A DNA stretch of 10,668 nt from Treponema sp. (GTDB taxonomy: Bacteria > Spirochaetota > Spirochaetia > Treponematales > Breznakiellaceae): assembly GCA_009786715.1 (NCBI GenBank), contig WQRN01000048.1, positions 1-10,668 on the forward strand, read 5' to 3'. The notes beneath the pieces are model-generated. The model was not told the DNA's origin, did no database searches, and saw only the letters and a program-made list of their open reading frames with translations. Below, in pieces: positions 1 through 7,426 of this stretch. The position numbers and the translations under genes were made by a program. Within the stretch, counting starts at the first letter, position 1. The number at the start of each line of letters is the position of its first letter.

Positions 1-456
1 TCTATGATGTATTTCATGATTAAACATATAAAAAATCATTGGTCCCATTTTTAATTCAAATACATTTCCTTCTGAATCAATTATTTTCAACATTTTTTCC
101 AGGTCATTTTCTGATAATTTATTAATAAATTCAATAATTATGTTATCCAATTCTTTACGCATAATAACATAATCATCTATATTTTTAAATAGTGTTTTTG
201 TAAATATTCTTTCTGGGATAAAATCTTTTTTTAAAAATCCATTATTTAAAATATTAAAATCACACACCTGTATAAATCTTTTAAACCAATTAAAATCAGC
301 GCTATATATATGCGAGCATAATTCATATATTGATTTATAATATCCATTAAATTCTTTTTTCCATTCATCTTCTGAAATATTTTCAATGATATTATTCATT
401 AATTCATTTGTTGATTTATTCTTTTCCGCATATTCCTTAAATTCATATCCTACCAT
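1..456 (-). CDS. DinB-family protein, C-terminally truncated by the window edge
   Basis: This open frame starts at an ATG at 456 and continues past base 1, giving 152 residues without a stop. A purine-rich site (AAAAGGGGAT) sits about 5 bases before the ATG and supports this start. The fold is recognised from the order of helices and the putative metal ligands: a histidine at 49 (in CSHIYSADFNWF) and the motif FNHEIHHR at 145-152, where H147 and H151 would complete the usual three-histidine metal site of the DinB/YfiT four-helix-bundle family. DinB proteins are about 150-170 residues, so only the last helix is missing. Members include thiol-dependent transferases and damage-inducible proteins of unknown role, so no substrate can be assigned. 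Its base composition is only about one fifth to one quarter G+C, far below the ara genes to the right, which suggests a different history. Confidence 0.8.
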   Translation of the reverse strand, partial: MVGYEFKEYAEKNKSTNELMNNIIENISEDEWKKEFNGYYKSIYELCSHIYSADFNWFKRFIQVCDFNILNNGFLKKDFIPERIFTKTLFKNIDDYVIMRKELDNIIIEFINKLSENDLEKMLKIIDSEGNVFELKMGPMIFYMFNHEIHHR

Positions 457-477
457 TTAAAATCCCCTTTTAAAAAT

Positions 478-506
478 GTTATATATCTGGATTCATTTGG
501 TGTCGC
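478..506 (-). promoter_or_regulatory. Candidate promoter of the DinB-family gene
   Basis: On the minus strand a GCGACA box (501-506) and a TATAAC box (478-483) are separated by 17 bases. Transcription would start just ahead of the purine-rich ribosome binding site. The -35 box is imperfect, and readthrough from the tRNA gene is an alternative. Confidence 0.4.
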
Positions 507-533
507 ATATGCATGTTGTTTATAAATAGTCAA

Positions 534-627
534 ATTCCCCTGTCGGGCAACCCGGATTTGAACCGGGGACCCCAAGTCCCCCAGACTTGTACGCTAAACC
601 AACTGCGCTATTGCCCGACAGGGGAAT
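534..627 (-). repeat. 17-bp perfect inverted repeat enclosing tRNA-Pro
   Basis: The arm ATTCCCCTGTCGGGCAA (534-550) is the exact reverse complement of 611-627. Seven of the base pairs are the tRNA acceptor stem. The other ten pair the 5' leader with the discriminator base and 3' trailer of the precursor. The pairing stops at 628/533. Confidence 0.95.
543..617 (-). tRNA. tRNA-Pro (anticodon GGG)
   Basis: The minus strand folds into a full 75-nt cloverleaf. The acceptor stem is CGGGCAA/TTGCCCG with discriminator A, and TA occupies positions 8-9. The D stem is GCGC/GCGT and the anticodon stem CAAGT/ACTTG. The anticodon loop is CTGGGGG, which places GGG at positions 34-36. The T stem is CCCGG/CCGGG around TTCAAAT. 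The C1-G72 pair, A73 and G35-G36-G37 are the usual identity features of bacterial proline tRNAs. It reads CCC and CCU codons. The 3' CCA is not encoded (the genome continues ACAGG), so CCA-adding enzyme is needed. The gene has its own promoter upstream and is not obviously part of a tRNA cluster. Confidence 0.96.
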
Positions 628-638
628 CTGATGTTAAA

Positions 639-667
639 ACGATAACAAAATGACGTGTTTTTGTCAA
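639..667 (-). promoter_or_regulatory. Promoter of tRNA-Pro
   Basis: A perfect TTGACA box (662-667) and a TATCGT box (639-644) lie 17 bases apart on the minus strand. The predicted start is about base 632, giving a leader of roughly 15 nt before the mature tRNA end at 617. The promoter begins only 14 bases beyond the araD stop, so the tRNA can be expressed independently of the sugar operon. Confidence 0.75.
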
Positions 668-680
668 TCAGGCGGTTTGC

Positions 681-1388
681 TCAGTTGTTTTTCTGCCCGT
701 AATAAGCGTCTTTTCCATGCTTGCGTTCCCAGTGTTTTTTTATAATATGCCCGCCAAGCGGTTTTGAGTCTGGGGCAATTGTAATGGTAAGCAGAGCCAT
801 TTTGCAGATTTCTTCCAATACGGCGCTGTTGTAAACCGATTGAAGCGTGTTGTCCCCCCATGTGTAAGGGCCGTGGCCTGCGATAAGGATCATGTTAATG
901 CGCGCTGGTTCTAATTTTCGCTTTTTTAATGTTTCTACAATTAGATTGCCTGTTTCAAGTTCGTAATTGTTTTTTACAGCCTCTTCGCTCATAAATTCCG
1001 TGCAGGGAATTTCTTCTACGCTGTGATCTGCGTGAGTGGTGCCGAAAACAGGCACCGGTTTTGCAGCTTGAGCCCATGCTGTTGCATATGTTGAATGTGT
1101 GTGCGTAACGCCTCGTATGCCGCTGAACTCTTTGTATAAAACCAAATGCGTTTTTATATCCGACGAAGGCTTAAGTTTCCCTTCTATTATTTTACCGTCA
1201 AGATCGACTAACACCATGTTCTGCGGCTTTAACTTTTTATATTCAACACCTGAGGGTTTTATTGCGATAACGCCTTTATCGGGATCAAAAGCCGAGGAAT
1301 TACCCCATGTGAAAATAGCAAGTTTGTTACGCGCTATTTCCATATTTGCTTCGTACGCTTCTTCGCGTAATGTCTTATAAATATTCAT
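681..1388 (-). CDS. araD: L-ribulose-5-phosphate 4-epimerase (AraD)
   Basis: The enzyme converts L-ribulose 5-phosphate to D-xylulose 5-phosphate by retro-aldol chemistry in the cytoplasm, feeding the pentose phosphate pathway. The 235-residue product matches the class II aldolase/epimerase family in length (E. coli AraD has 231). Catalytic residues known from E. coli AraD are all present one position later: zinc ligands H96 and H98 (in THTHST) and H172 (in AGHGPYTWG), D77 after the paired serines, D121 in the ADHS motif, and Y230 near the C-terminus. I chose the ATG at 1388 because GGGGACAGG precedes it and the conserved N-terminus (MNIYKTLREE) begins there; an in-frame ATG at 1415 has no ribosome binding site. 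The start overlaps the end of araA by 14 bases, so the two are probably translationally coupled. Last gene of the ara unit. Confidence 0.95.
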   Translation of the reverse strand: MNIYKTLREEAYEANMEIARNKLAIFTWGNSSAFDPDKGVIAIKPSGVEYKKLKPQNMVLVDLDGKIIEGKLKPSSDIKTHLVLYKEFSGIRGVTHTHSTYATAWAQAAKPVPVFGTTHADHSVEEIPCTEFMSEEAVKNNYELETGNLIVETLKKRKLEPARINMILIAGHGPYTWGDNTLQSVYNSAVLEEICKMALLTITIAPDSKPLGGHIIKKHWERKHGKDAYYGQKNN

Positions 1389-2868
1389 AATATGCCTGTC
1401 CCCATCTGAGTTCATCGCGCAGTCTGTTTACATTCGTGTTTTTATCGATTAACACAAACTCTATGCCGCAGATTTCCGCCCAGTCGCGGAAATATTCAGA
1501 TGTAAGCGCGTTTGTGTAAACAGAATGGTGAGTTCCGCCGCAAAGTATCCACGCTTCTGCGGATTCATTCAGGTTTGGATACGGCTTCCATAATGCGCGG
1601 GCGACAGGAAGGCGCGGCATTTCATTTTCTATTGTAATAGTTTCTATTTCATTTACAATCATCCTGAAGCGGCTGCCAAGATCGATTAACGTAGCGAGAA
1701 CCGCGCTTCCCGCGGCTGCGTTAAAAACCATGCGGGCAGGATCATCTTTGCCGCCAATCGCAAGAGGGTGGACTTCTATTCGCGGCTTGTTTTCCGCAAT
1801 GGAAGGACATACTTCAAGCATGTGAGCGCCAAGGACAGCTTCATTTCCTTTTTCAAAATGATAGGTGTAGTCTTCCATGAACGAAACTCCGCCTGAAAGC
1901 CCCTGCGCCATTACTTTTGCGCTGCGCGTCAGCATGGATTGTTTCCAGTCTCCTTCCGCGCCAAAACCGTAACCTTGCTCCATGAGCCTTTGCGCGGCAA
2001 GCCCCGGCAATTGCGGCAAACCGTGTAAATCCTGAAAAGTTGTGGTAAAAGCGCCTGCGTTTTCCGCTTCAAGCATTTCTTTAAGGGCGATTTCAATTTT
2101 TGCTTGTTGAAGAACTGCGTCTCTTTTTCCGCTGTTTTGTTTTATTTCAGGCGCAAACTCGTAAGCGCTTTCATAAACTTTTATTAAATCTTCAGCCTGC
2201 GCGTTAGTAACTTTCGCATAACGGGCAGACAAATCGCCGATTCCCCATGTGTTTATCTGCCAACCCATTTTTATCTGCGCTTCAACTTTGTCGCCTTCTG
2301 TTACGGCGACCTCGCGCATGTTATCTCCAAAGCGCAGTACCGTTTTATTCATGCCGTCCTGTTTTGCGCAAGATGCGCGCATCCAAATGTTTATTCTTCT
2401 GCGCAGTTCGTTGTCCTGCCAAAAACCTGCAACAATCTTTCGCGCAAGACGAAGCCGCGTATTAATGTAGCCGTGTTCCCTGTCGCCGTGCGCGGATTGG
2501 TTCAAGTTCATAAAATCCATATCAATTTCAGCCCATGGAATATCGCGGTTAAATTGAGTGTGAAGGTGCAAGAGAGGCTTGCGGTTAACCAATAACCCCT
2601 GTATCCACATTTTTGAAGGCGAGAAAGTGTGCATCCATGTGATAATGCCTGCGCACGCGGTTGAAGCGTTTGCTTCTTCAAAGAGGCTTCGTATTCCTGC
2701 AGACGATTTAGCTGTTGGCTTTAAAACCACATTGCCGCATAACAAAGGGCTTTTATTAAATTCGTCTGTCATTATTCTTGCGTGATGTGCAACTTGTTTT
2801 AATGTTTCATCTCCGTAAAGATCCTGACTTCCGACGATAAACCAAAATTCGCATTTTTTCAAATCCAT
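1375..2868 (-). CDS. araA: L-arabinose isomerase (AraA)
   Basis: This cytoplasmic, Mn-dependent isomerase converts L-arabinose to L-ribulose, the first step of the bacterial arabinose route. The product is 497 residues (E. coli 500) and collinear with the family. The N-terminus carries the signature FWFIVGSQDLYG (8-19). The metal and catalytic residues correspond to E305 (GFGAEGDWK), E332 (FMEDYTYHF), H349 (GAHMLEVCPS) and the histidine pair 447-448 (GGTHHSVYT). The start was set at the ATG at 2868 because GAAGGTGAT lies at ideal distance before it. A GTG at 2877 would add three residues but is itself part of that ribosome binding site. The gene starts 15 bases after the kinase stop and overlaps araD by 14 bases, consistent with one transcript. 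Confidence 0.97.
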   Translation of the reverse strand: MDLKKCEFWFIVGSQDLYGDETLKQVAHHARIMTDEFNKSPLLCGNVVLKPTAKSSAGIRSLFEEANASTACAGIITWMHTFSPSKMWIQGLLVNRKPLLHLHTQFNRDIPWAEIDMDFMNLNQSAHGDREHGYINTRLRLARKIVAGFWQDNELRRRINIWMRASCAKQDGMNKTVLRFGDNMREVAVTEGDKVEAQIKMGWQINTWGIGDLSARYAKVTNAQAEDLIKVYESAYEFAPEIKQNSGKRDAVLQQAKIEIALKEMLEAENAGAFTTTFQDLHGLPQLPGLAAQRLMEQGYGFGAEGDWKQSMLTRSAKVMAQGLSGGVSFMEDYTYHFEKGNEAVLGAHMLEVCPSIAENKPRIEVHPLAIGGKDDPARMVFNAAAGSAVLATLIDLGSRFRMIVNEIETITIENEMPRLPVARALWKPYPNLNESAEAWILCGGTHHSVYTNALTSEYFRDWAEICGIEFVLIDKNTNVNRLRDELRWGQAYYEYL

Positions 2869-2883
2869 AATTATCACCTTCTT

Positions 2884-4485
2884 TTATGATTTTAAATTCT
2901 CAATCGCGGCTCTTTCGATATTTAATCCTGCGGCGTATCGTTTCATAAATATTTTAAAACTTTCTATGTCTTTATAATTAGGTTCAATTTTTACCATAGA
3001 AAAATTTGAAAAAACTTTTTTAGTTAAAAATTGTTTAAGATCGTTAGCGCCTTGCGGTTTTTGCAGCATATATGAGGCAAGCAGGGCAATTCCCCATGCG
3101 CCGCCTTCGGCTGCGGAATTTTCCATAACAGAGACCGGGGTGTTTAAAGCGGCTGAAATAAAGCGCTGTCCTGTTTCTTTTGTTTTAAATAAACCGCCGT
3201 GCCCTAAGAGGCTGTCTATGCGGACATTTTCTTTTTCTGTAAGAATATCCATGCCGTATTTTAAAGTTGCGAAAGCGGAAAAGAGCAATGCCCTCATAAA
3301 GTTTGCAAGCGAGAAATTGCTGTCTGCAAGACGCGCTAACAGGGGGCGGCCTTCTTCGATGCCTGTTATGGGTTCGCCCGAATAATAATTACAGGAAAAA
3401 AGTCCTCCTGTGTCGATGTCCGCTTCAAGAGCTTTGCCGTACAGCGCGGCGTAAAGGGCGCTTTTGTCTATTTTTGAGCCTGTTGTTTCGATTACTTCGT
3501 TAAAGAGTTTTATCCATGCGTCAATGTCTGATGTACAGTTATTGCAATGAACCATTGCAACAGGTTTCCCTTCGGGAGTGGTAACAATATCAATTTCGGG
3601 ATACACCTTTGAAAGATTTTTCTCTAAAACAATCATCGCGAAAATGGAAGTCCCAGCTGATATATTTCCCGTTCTTTCCGTTATACTGTTAGTTGCAACC
3701 ATGCCTGTTCCTGCGTCTCCTTCAGGCGGACAAAACGGAATACTTGTTTTTAAAGAACCGTTAGGGCAGAGAAGAAGCGCCCCTTCCCCAGTGAGCAGTC
3801 CGGCTTCTTCGCCTGCGTTTAAAATTGTAGGGAGTATATCAGTTATCTTCCAGTTAAAATTATAAGAAGAGACAATTTCAGAAAAAATTTTTATCATATT
3901 TAAATCATAGTTTTGCGTAACGGCATTTATCGAAAACATTCCCGAAGCGTCTCCTATACCGATAACTTTTCTGCCTGTCAGTTTCCAGTGAACATAGCCT
4001 GCAAGGGTAGTTATAAAATCAATATCTTTAACATGAGGTTCGTTGTTTAACATCGCCTGATAAAGATGCGCGATGCTCCAGCGAAGCGGAATGTTGAAGT
4101 TAAACTTTTGAGTTAGAACGCTTGCCGCCTTATCCGTTGTTGTATTGCGCCATGTACGAAACTCTGCGAGCTGGTTTCCGTTCTTGTCAAAGGCGAGGTA
4201 TCCGTGCATCATGGCGGAAATGCCGATTGAACCAACATGCGTAAGTTCTGTACCGTAACGATTTTTAACATCATCTTTTAAATTGAGATAACAATTCTGA
4301 ATCCCTTTCCATACATCGTCTAAACTGTAAGTCCAGATGCCGTTTTCAAACTTGTTTTCCCAATCATGGCTGCCTGCGGCAAGAAGCGCAAAATTTTCGT
4401 CTATTAAAACCGCCTTAATGCGTGTAGAACCTAGCTCAAGGCCAAGAGATGTTTTCCCATCAATAATGCTTTTCGCCGGGTTCAT
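2884..4485 (-). CDS. FGGY-family sugar kinase, probable L-ribulokinase of the ara operon
   Basis: FGGY kinases phosphorylate sugars with ATP; by position before araA and araD this one should convert L-ribulose to L-ribulose 5-phosphate. The 533-residue protein has the N-terminal FGGY_N domain (about 13-265) and the C-terminal domain (about 270-510). The first phosphate loop reads [12 protein letters not shown] (15-26), the likely catalytic base is D257 in [10 protein letters not shown], and the adenosine-side glycine motif is [12 protein letters not shown] (428-439). The acidic residue in the first loop is glutamate (E17), where most family members have aspartate. It does not look like E. coli-type AraB (566 residues, COG1069) and is closer in style to the XylB-like group (COG1070), so the ribulokinase role rests on context. 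No ribosome binding site precedes the ATG; see the overlapping promoter. A xylulokinase or other ketose kinase role is the alternative. Confidence 0.85.
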   Translation of the reverse strand: MNPAKSIIDGKTSLGLELGSTRIKAVLIDENFALLAAGSHDWENKFENGIWTYSLDDVWKGIQNCYLNLKDDVKNRYGTELTHVGSIGISAMMHGYLAFDKNGNQLAEFRTWRNTTTDKAASVLTQKFNFNIPLRWSIAHLYQAMLNNEPHVKDIDFITTLAGYVHWKLTGRKVIGIGDASGMFSINAVTQNYDLNMIKIFSEIVSSYNFNWKITDILPTILNAGEEAGLLTGEGALLLCPNGSLKTSIPFCPPEGDAGTGMVATNSITERTGNISAGTSIFAMIVLEKNLSKVYPEIDIVTTPEGKPVAMVHCNNCTSDIDAWIKLFNEVIETTGSKIDKSALYAALYGKALEADIDTGGLFSCNYYSGEPITGIEEGRPLLARLADSNFSLANFMRALLFSAFATLKYGMDILTEKENVRIDSLLGHGGLFKTKETGQRFISAALNTPVSVMENSAAEGGAWGIALLASYMLQKPQGANDLKQFLTKKVFSNFSMVKIEPNYKDIESFKIFMKRYAAGLNIERAAIENLKS

Positions 4486-4491
4486 AAATTG

Positions 4492-4520
4492 ATTATATAT
4501 CGCTAAACGATTTATCTCAA
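4492..4520 (-). promoter_or_regulatory. Strong promoter giving a leaderless kinase-araA-araD transcript
   Basis: On the minus strand TTGAGA (4515-4520) and a consensus TATAAT (4492-4497) are separated by exactly 17 bases. Only six bases, CAATTT, lie between the -10 box and the kinase ATG, which places +1 on the A of the start codon. The -35 box contains the TGA stop of gpmI. The absence of any ribosome binding site before this ATG agrees with leaderless translation. It allows arabinose genes to be controlled apart from gpmI. Confidence 0.7.
4499..4511. promoter_or_regulatory. Short palindrome in the ara promoter spacer, possible operator
   Basis: ATCG and CGAT flank a five-base centre and lie wholly between the -35 and -10 boxes of the ara promoter. 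A repressor bound here would block RNA polymerase. The half-sites are only 4 bp, so chance is a real possibility, and the sequence does not match the Bacillus AraR operator. Confidence 0.25.
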
Positions 4521-6208
4521 CTTGATTTTAAAACAGTCTTATCGTAATCATCCGGCGGAATAAAGCCGAGCAGCTGCATACAAGTCGCGGCAAGGGAGCT
4601 TATTCCCAATTCTGTATTAAGGCAAGTGTCTTTAGGCTCTGCCTGATATTCACCCTTGTATTGAGGATCGTAAACTATGCACGGAACAGGGTTGAGGCTG
4701 TGGCTTGTCTTTGTAATCGGCGATCCGTCTTCTTTGCATAAAACCTTTCCGGTTTTCTTTTCATGCTCATACATATCGTCGCTGTTGCCGTGATCCGCCG
4801 TGATAACCATTACAGCTCCGGCTCTATCAACCGCTTCTTTTAGCCTTCCTAGCTGGACATCCATGCCTTCCATCGATTCAATTACCGCATTGTAAACGCC
4901 GGTATGGCCGACCATGTCGCCGTTTGGAAAATTCAATCTGATAAAATCGTATTTGCCTGAGCCGATAGCTTCGACAACTTTGTCTGTAATTTCTTTGCAC
5001 TTCATTAACGGTTTTTGCTCAAACGGAATTACATCGCTTTTTATTTCTATGTAGTCTTCAAGTTTTTCATCGAATTTGCCGGTGCGGTTACCGTTGAAAA
5101 AGTAGGTGACATGCCCGTATTTTTGCGTTTCGGAAATCGCGAGGGTGCGCACGCCGCTTGCAGCAAGATACTCGCCAAGTGTGCGGTCGATAGAAGGAGG
5201 GCTTACAAGGTAGCGTTTTGGAACATGAAGGTCGCCGTCGTATTCCATAATGCCCGCGTAACAGACTTTAGGACGGCGCTTGCGGTCAAACTTGTTAAAA
5301 TTGTCTTCTTCGAACGCCGCGGTGATTTCCAGAGCGCGGTCTCCCCGGAAGTTAAAATAAATTACTGAGTCGCCGTCTTCGATAGTACCGATTGGTTTAC
5401 CGTTTTCGGCTATAACAAATTCTTTTAAATCCTGATCGATTATGCCGGGGATTTCTTTGCGGTATGTTTCAACAGCTTCCCTAGCGGTGGCAAATTGACG
5501 CGCCGTTCCAAGAACATGAGTCTGCCAGCCGCGGTCTACCATTGCCCATTCCGCGCCGTAACGATCCATAGTGATCCACATCCGTCCGCCGCCTGAGCCT
5601 ATTCTCGCGTCGAAGTTTTCATTGTTCAATTCTTTTAAAAACGCTTCAAAAGGATCGATATAATCAAAAGCGCTGAGTTTTCCGACATCGCGCCCGTCAA
5701 AAAGTATGTGTATTCTTACACGTTTAACATTTTCTTTTTTAGCCTGTATGATCATTGCTTTTAAATGATTAAGATGGCTGTGAACATTGCCGTCCGAAAA
5801 AAGCCCGATAAAATGGAGAGTGCCTTTCTGGTCGCAAGAGGCGCATTTCGCGTCCCCTTTTACATTTGCGGTAATTTCTTTCCATGCGCTGCCTTCAAAC
5901 ATCGCGCCGGTTTCGAGGGAAGCTGATACCAGCGCCGCTCCCTGGTTAAAAACACGTCCGCAGCCCATAGCATTGTGCCCGACTTCGCTGTTGCCCATAT
6001 CTTCGTCTGTAGGAAGCCCTACCGCCTTTCCATGCGCTTTAAGCCTTGTATGAGGGTTTTGCTCCGTAAGAGCGTTTAAATTATTCATTTTTGAGTTTGC
6101 TACAGCGTCGCCTTCTTTATATAATCCGTAGCCGACGCCGTCCATTATTACTAATACAACCGGACCTTTGCGGCCTTTCCATGCGGGGTTTTTCTTTAAA
6201 GCTTCCAT
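4517..6208 (-). CDS. gpmI: 2,3-bisphosphoglycerate-independent phosphoglycerate mutase, plant-type
   Basis: The enzyme interconverts 3- and 2-phosphoglycerate in glycolysis through a phosphoserine intermediate, using two metal ions. The 563 residues contain the split alkaline-phosphatase-like domain and the inserted phosphotransferase domain (about 95-370). Visible active-site residues are D23 (IMDGVGYG), the phosphorylated S74 ([12 protein letters not shown]), D431 and H435 ([10 protein letters not shown]), D472-H473 (TADHGNSDD) and H503 (TSHSLNPVP). The protein is about 50 residues longer than the E. coli and Bacillus enzymes. Stretches such as [24 protein letters not shown] and [17 protein letters not shown] resemble the plant and trypanosomatid form. 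AAGGAG at ideal spacing fixes the ATG at 6208. The gene ends 31 bases before the kinase gene, so readthrough into the ara genes is likely. As a central enzyme it probably has constitutive expression. Confidence 0.96.
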   Translation of the reverse strand: MEALKKNPAWKGRKGPVVLVIMDGVGYGLYKEGDAVANSKMNNLNALTEQNPHTRLKAHGKAVGLPTDEDMGNSEVGHNAMGCGRVFNQGAALVSASLETGAMFEGSAWKEITANVKGDAKCASCDQKGTLHFIGLFSDGNVHSHLNHLKAMIIQAKKENVKRVRIHILFDGRDVGKLSAFDYIDPFEAFLKELNNENFDARIGSGGGRMWITMDRYGAEWAMVDRGWQTHVLGTARQFATAREAVETYRKEIPGIIDQDLKEFVIAENGKPIGTIEDGDSVIYFNFRGDRALEITAAFEEDNFNKFDRKRRPKVCYAGIMEYDGDLHVPKRYLVSPPSIDRTLGEYLAASGVRTLAISETQKYGHVTYFFNGNRTGKFDEKLEDYIEIKSDVIPFEQKPLMKCKEITDKVVEAIGSGKYDFIRLNFPNGDMVGHTGVYNAVIESMEGMDVQLGRLKEAVDRAGAVMVITADHGNSDDMYEHEKKTGKVLCKEDGSPITKTSHSLNPVPCIVYDPQYKGEYQAEPKDTCLNTELGISSLAATCMQLLGFIPPDDYDKTVLKSS

Positions 6209-6225
6209 GATTTCTCCTTGAGTAT

Positions 6226-6231
6226 ATTATA
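6226..6231 (-). promoter_or_regulatory. -10 box of the gpmI promoter
   Basis: A perfect TATAAT on the minus strand lies 17 bases before the gpmI ATG. The predicted start, near 6219, leaves an 11-nt leader that is mostly the AAGGAG ribosome binding site. No convincing -35 box is seen at 16-18 bases. Confidence 0.5.
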
Positions 6232-6287
6232 TCATGGATCTAATCCGGCGGAAAGAGTTCATATAGAGAATATAAAGACACGCAGAA

Positions 6288-6320
6288 AATAAAAAACTGG
6301 AAAGAACCACGCTTATTTCC
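6288..6320 (-). terminator. Possible weak terminator after the lipoprotein pair
   Basis: On the minus strand a 5-bp stem, GGAAA/TTTCC, spans the stop codon of the second lipoprotein gene. It is followed after AG by a T-rich run (TTTTTTATTTT). The loop is long (12 nt) and the stem AT-rich, so strength is doubtful. Confidence 0.3.
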
Positions 6321-6792
6321 GCACAGGCGGTATTATTTGTTCGTATACAACTTTGTTTGAAGAAAAGCCGGGTTCCGCATTTGTTAAGACAAGCTTGCCG
6401 CCTTTAAAGTTACCATTAAATGATAATCTATAAGATTTATTACCTTCCAATGGAGGGCATTTAAAAACGCCTCTTCTTCTTTCACCGAAACGATCTTCAT
6501 TCCAATACACATATACTCTTAATTCCATCTCTATTCCAGCGGGGAATTCCACGGAAGTTTCCCATTGTGTTCCCTGCGCGGCAGGAGGGAATGTATAGCC
6601 GTCGCAATCAACCAGTCTAACGCCTGATTTTGACGAATTGACAAAATTAATTTTCGCTGTCGCGTACGCGTTATAATGTTCTTCAAATGAAAAAAGAATA
6701 GACTTGACAGGAGGGTTGAATAAACCGAGGCACCCTGTCATGCAGAACGCTGACACTATCAAAACAGTAAATATTATCTTATTAATTTTCAT
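6313..6792 (-). CDS. Small lipoprotein of unknown function
   Basis: I do not recognise a named family. The 159-residue product begins with a basic start (MKINK), a hydrophobic stretch and the lipobox MTGC, so it should be cleaved and lipidated at C21. The mature part is short and rich in alternating polar and hydrophobic residues (for example YATAKINFVNSS, MELRVYVYWN and YRLSFNGNF), suggesting a small beta-sandwich. A second cysteine pair, C63 and C112, could form a disulfide. It has no transmembrane segment after the signal peptide. GGAGG with a spacing of about 6-7 bases supports the ATG at 6792, which overlaps the end of the upstream lipoprotein gene by 11 bases, so the two are almost certainly co-translated and may work together in the cell envelope. 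Confidence 0.8.
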   Translation of the reverse strand: MKINKIIFTVLIVSAFCMTGCLGLFNPPVKSILFSFEEHYNAYATAKINFVNSSKSGVRLVDCDGYTFPPAAQGTQWETSVEFPAGIEMELRVYVYWNEDRFGERRRGVFKCPPLEGNKSYRLSFNGNFKGGKLVLTNAEPGFSSNKVVYEQIIPPVRK

Positions 6793-7366
6793 AATTTACC
6801 TCCGTCCCGATATCCTGCAATTTATTAATTGTTGTAATAAACCTTTCCTCCGGCATGGAATTCAATTTCTCTATTGAAGCGCTAATCTGCGCTTCACAAG
6901 AATTACTGACAGTATTCATTATAATAGAAACATTTGAATCAGATAAAGAATTTATAGTATTCGTATATGAATTGATTTCTTCGTCTGATAATAAATAAAA
7001 TCGTTGTATCAGATAATCAAGCTCTTTATCCGATACAGAATCAAATTTTTTCATTAATAATTGCAATTCATTTCCTGATAACGAACCGGCAATAGCCGAA
7101 AAGGTGTCAATTCTGTCATACTTTTCGCCTCTTTCATTCCTTTCTGCTTCAATTGCCATTCTTATTCCAAAAACAATAAAAGCGACAGGAAGGCAAATTA
7201 TATCCAGGATTGGAAGAAAAATAATTCCCAACGCGTCAGGTCCGCTTGTACTACCAAGGTTAAGCTCCTTGCCGGTCATAAGCCACCAGGACAGGCAGCC
7301 TGAAAAAGTGTTTATAATCAAGACTATAAGAAGTATTATTGCTGTTTTTTTTTCTGCTTTTTTCAT
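6782..7366 (-). CDS. Membrane lipoprotein with six 15-residue helical repeats, unknown function
   Basis: The 194-residue product starts with a lysine-rich end and hydrophobic core leading to a lipobox-like FSGC, with C24 as the lipidation site; F at -3 is tolerated in spirochaetes. A second hydrophobic segment (about 45-70, containing FLPILDIICLPVAFIVFGI) recalls the aspartate-proline pattern of YceK-like small lipoproteins, though I would not assign that family. From 96 to 185 come six consecutive repeats of exactly 15 residues, roughly [LV]SDxELxxxIxxFxS, predicted to be short amphipathic helices. The ATG at 7366 follows AAAGGAGGT, a near-perfect ribosome binding site, and a good promoter lies upstream. 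It overlaps the next lipoprotein gene by 11 bases. Location is likely the inner or outer membrane; no catalytic motif is seen. Confidence 0.85.
   Translation of the reverse strand: MKKAEKKTAIILLIVLIINTFSGCLSWWLMTGKELNLGSTSGPDALGIIFLPILDIICLPVAFIVFGIRMAIEAERNERGEKYDRIDTFSAIAGSLSGNELQLLMKKFDSVSDKELDYLIQRFYLLSDEEINSYTNTINSLSDSNVSIIMNTVSNSCEAQISASIEKLNSMPEERFITTINKLQDIGTEVNYEN
6812..7081 (-). repeat. Six tandem 15-codon repeats in the lipoprotein gene
   Basis: Residues 96-185 divide without gaps into units beginning LSGNEL, VSDKEL, LSDEEI, LSDSNV, SCEAQI and MPEERF. Units 1-4 are closest to each other; units 5 and 6 keep only the hydrophobic pattern. The repeat is seen in the protein, not as near-identical DNA. 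Confidence 0.8.
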
Positions 7367-7389
7367 AAAAAACCTCCTTTTTTACTCAC

Positions 7390-7418
7390 TTTATAATATT
7401 ATAATCGGTATCTTTCAA
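7390..7418 (-). promoter_or_regulatory. Promoter of the lipoprotein pair
   Basis: TTGAAA (7413-7418) and TATAAA (7390-7395) are spaced 17 bases apart on the minus strand. Transcription would begin near 7383, leaving a leader of about 17 nt that carries the AAAGGAGGT site. A second TATAAT just upstream, at 9 bases from the same -35 box, is too close to use with it. Confidence 0.65.
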
Positions 7419-7426
7419 AAACCAAG

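Noticed and set aside
645..661. ACAAAA/TTTTGT inverted repeat after araD as a terminator
   Set aside because: The stem is purely A-T, and it lies in the spacer of the well-formed tRNA-Pro promoter, which explains the sequence better.
1389..1415. Earlier ATG for araD at 1415
   Set aside because: No ribosome binding site precedes it, and AraD sequences begin at the later ATG, which has one.
5015..5368. 117-residue plus-strand frame inside gpmI
   Set aside because: It is antisense to a fully conserved enzyme and shows no domain or start signal; it is a shadow of gpmI.
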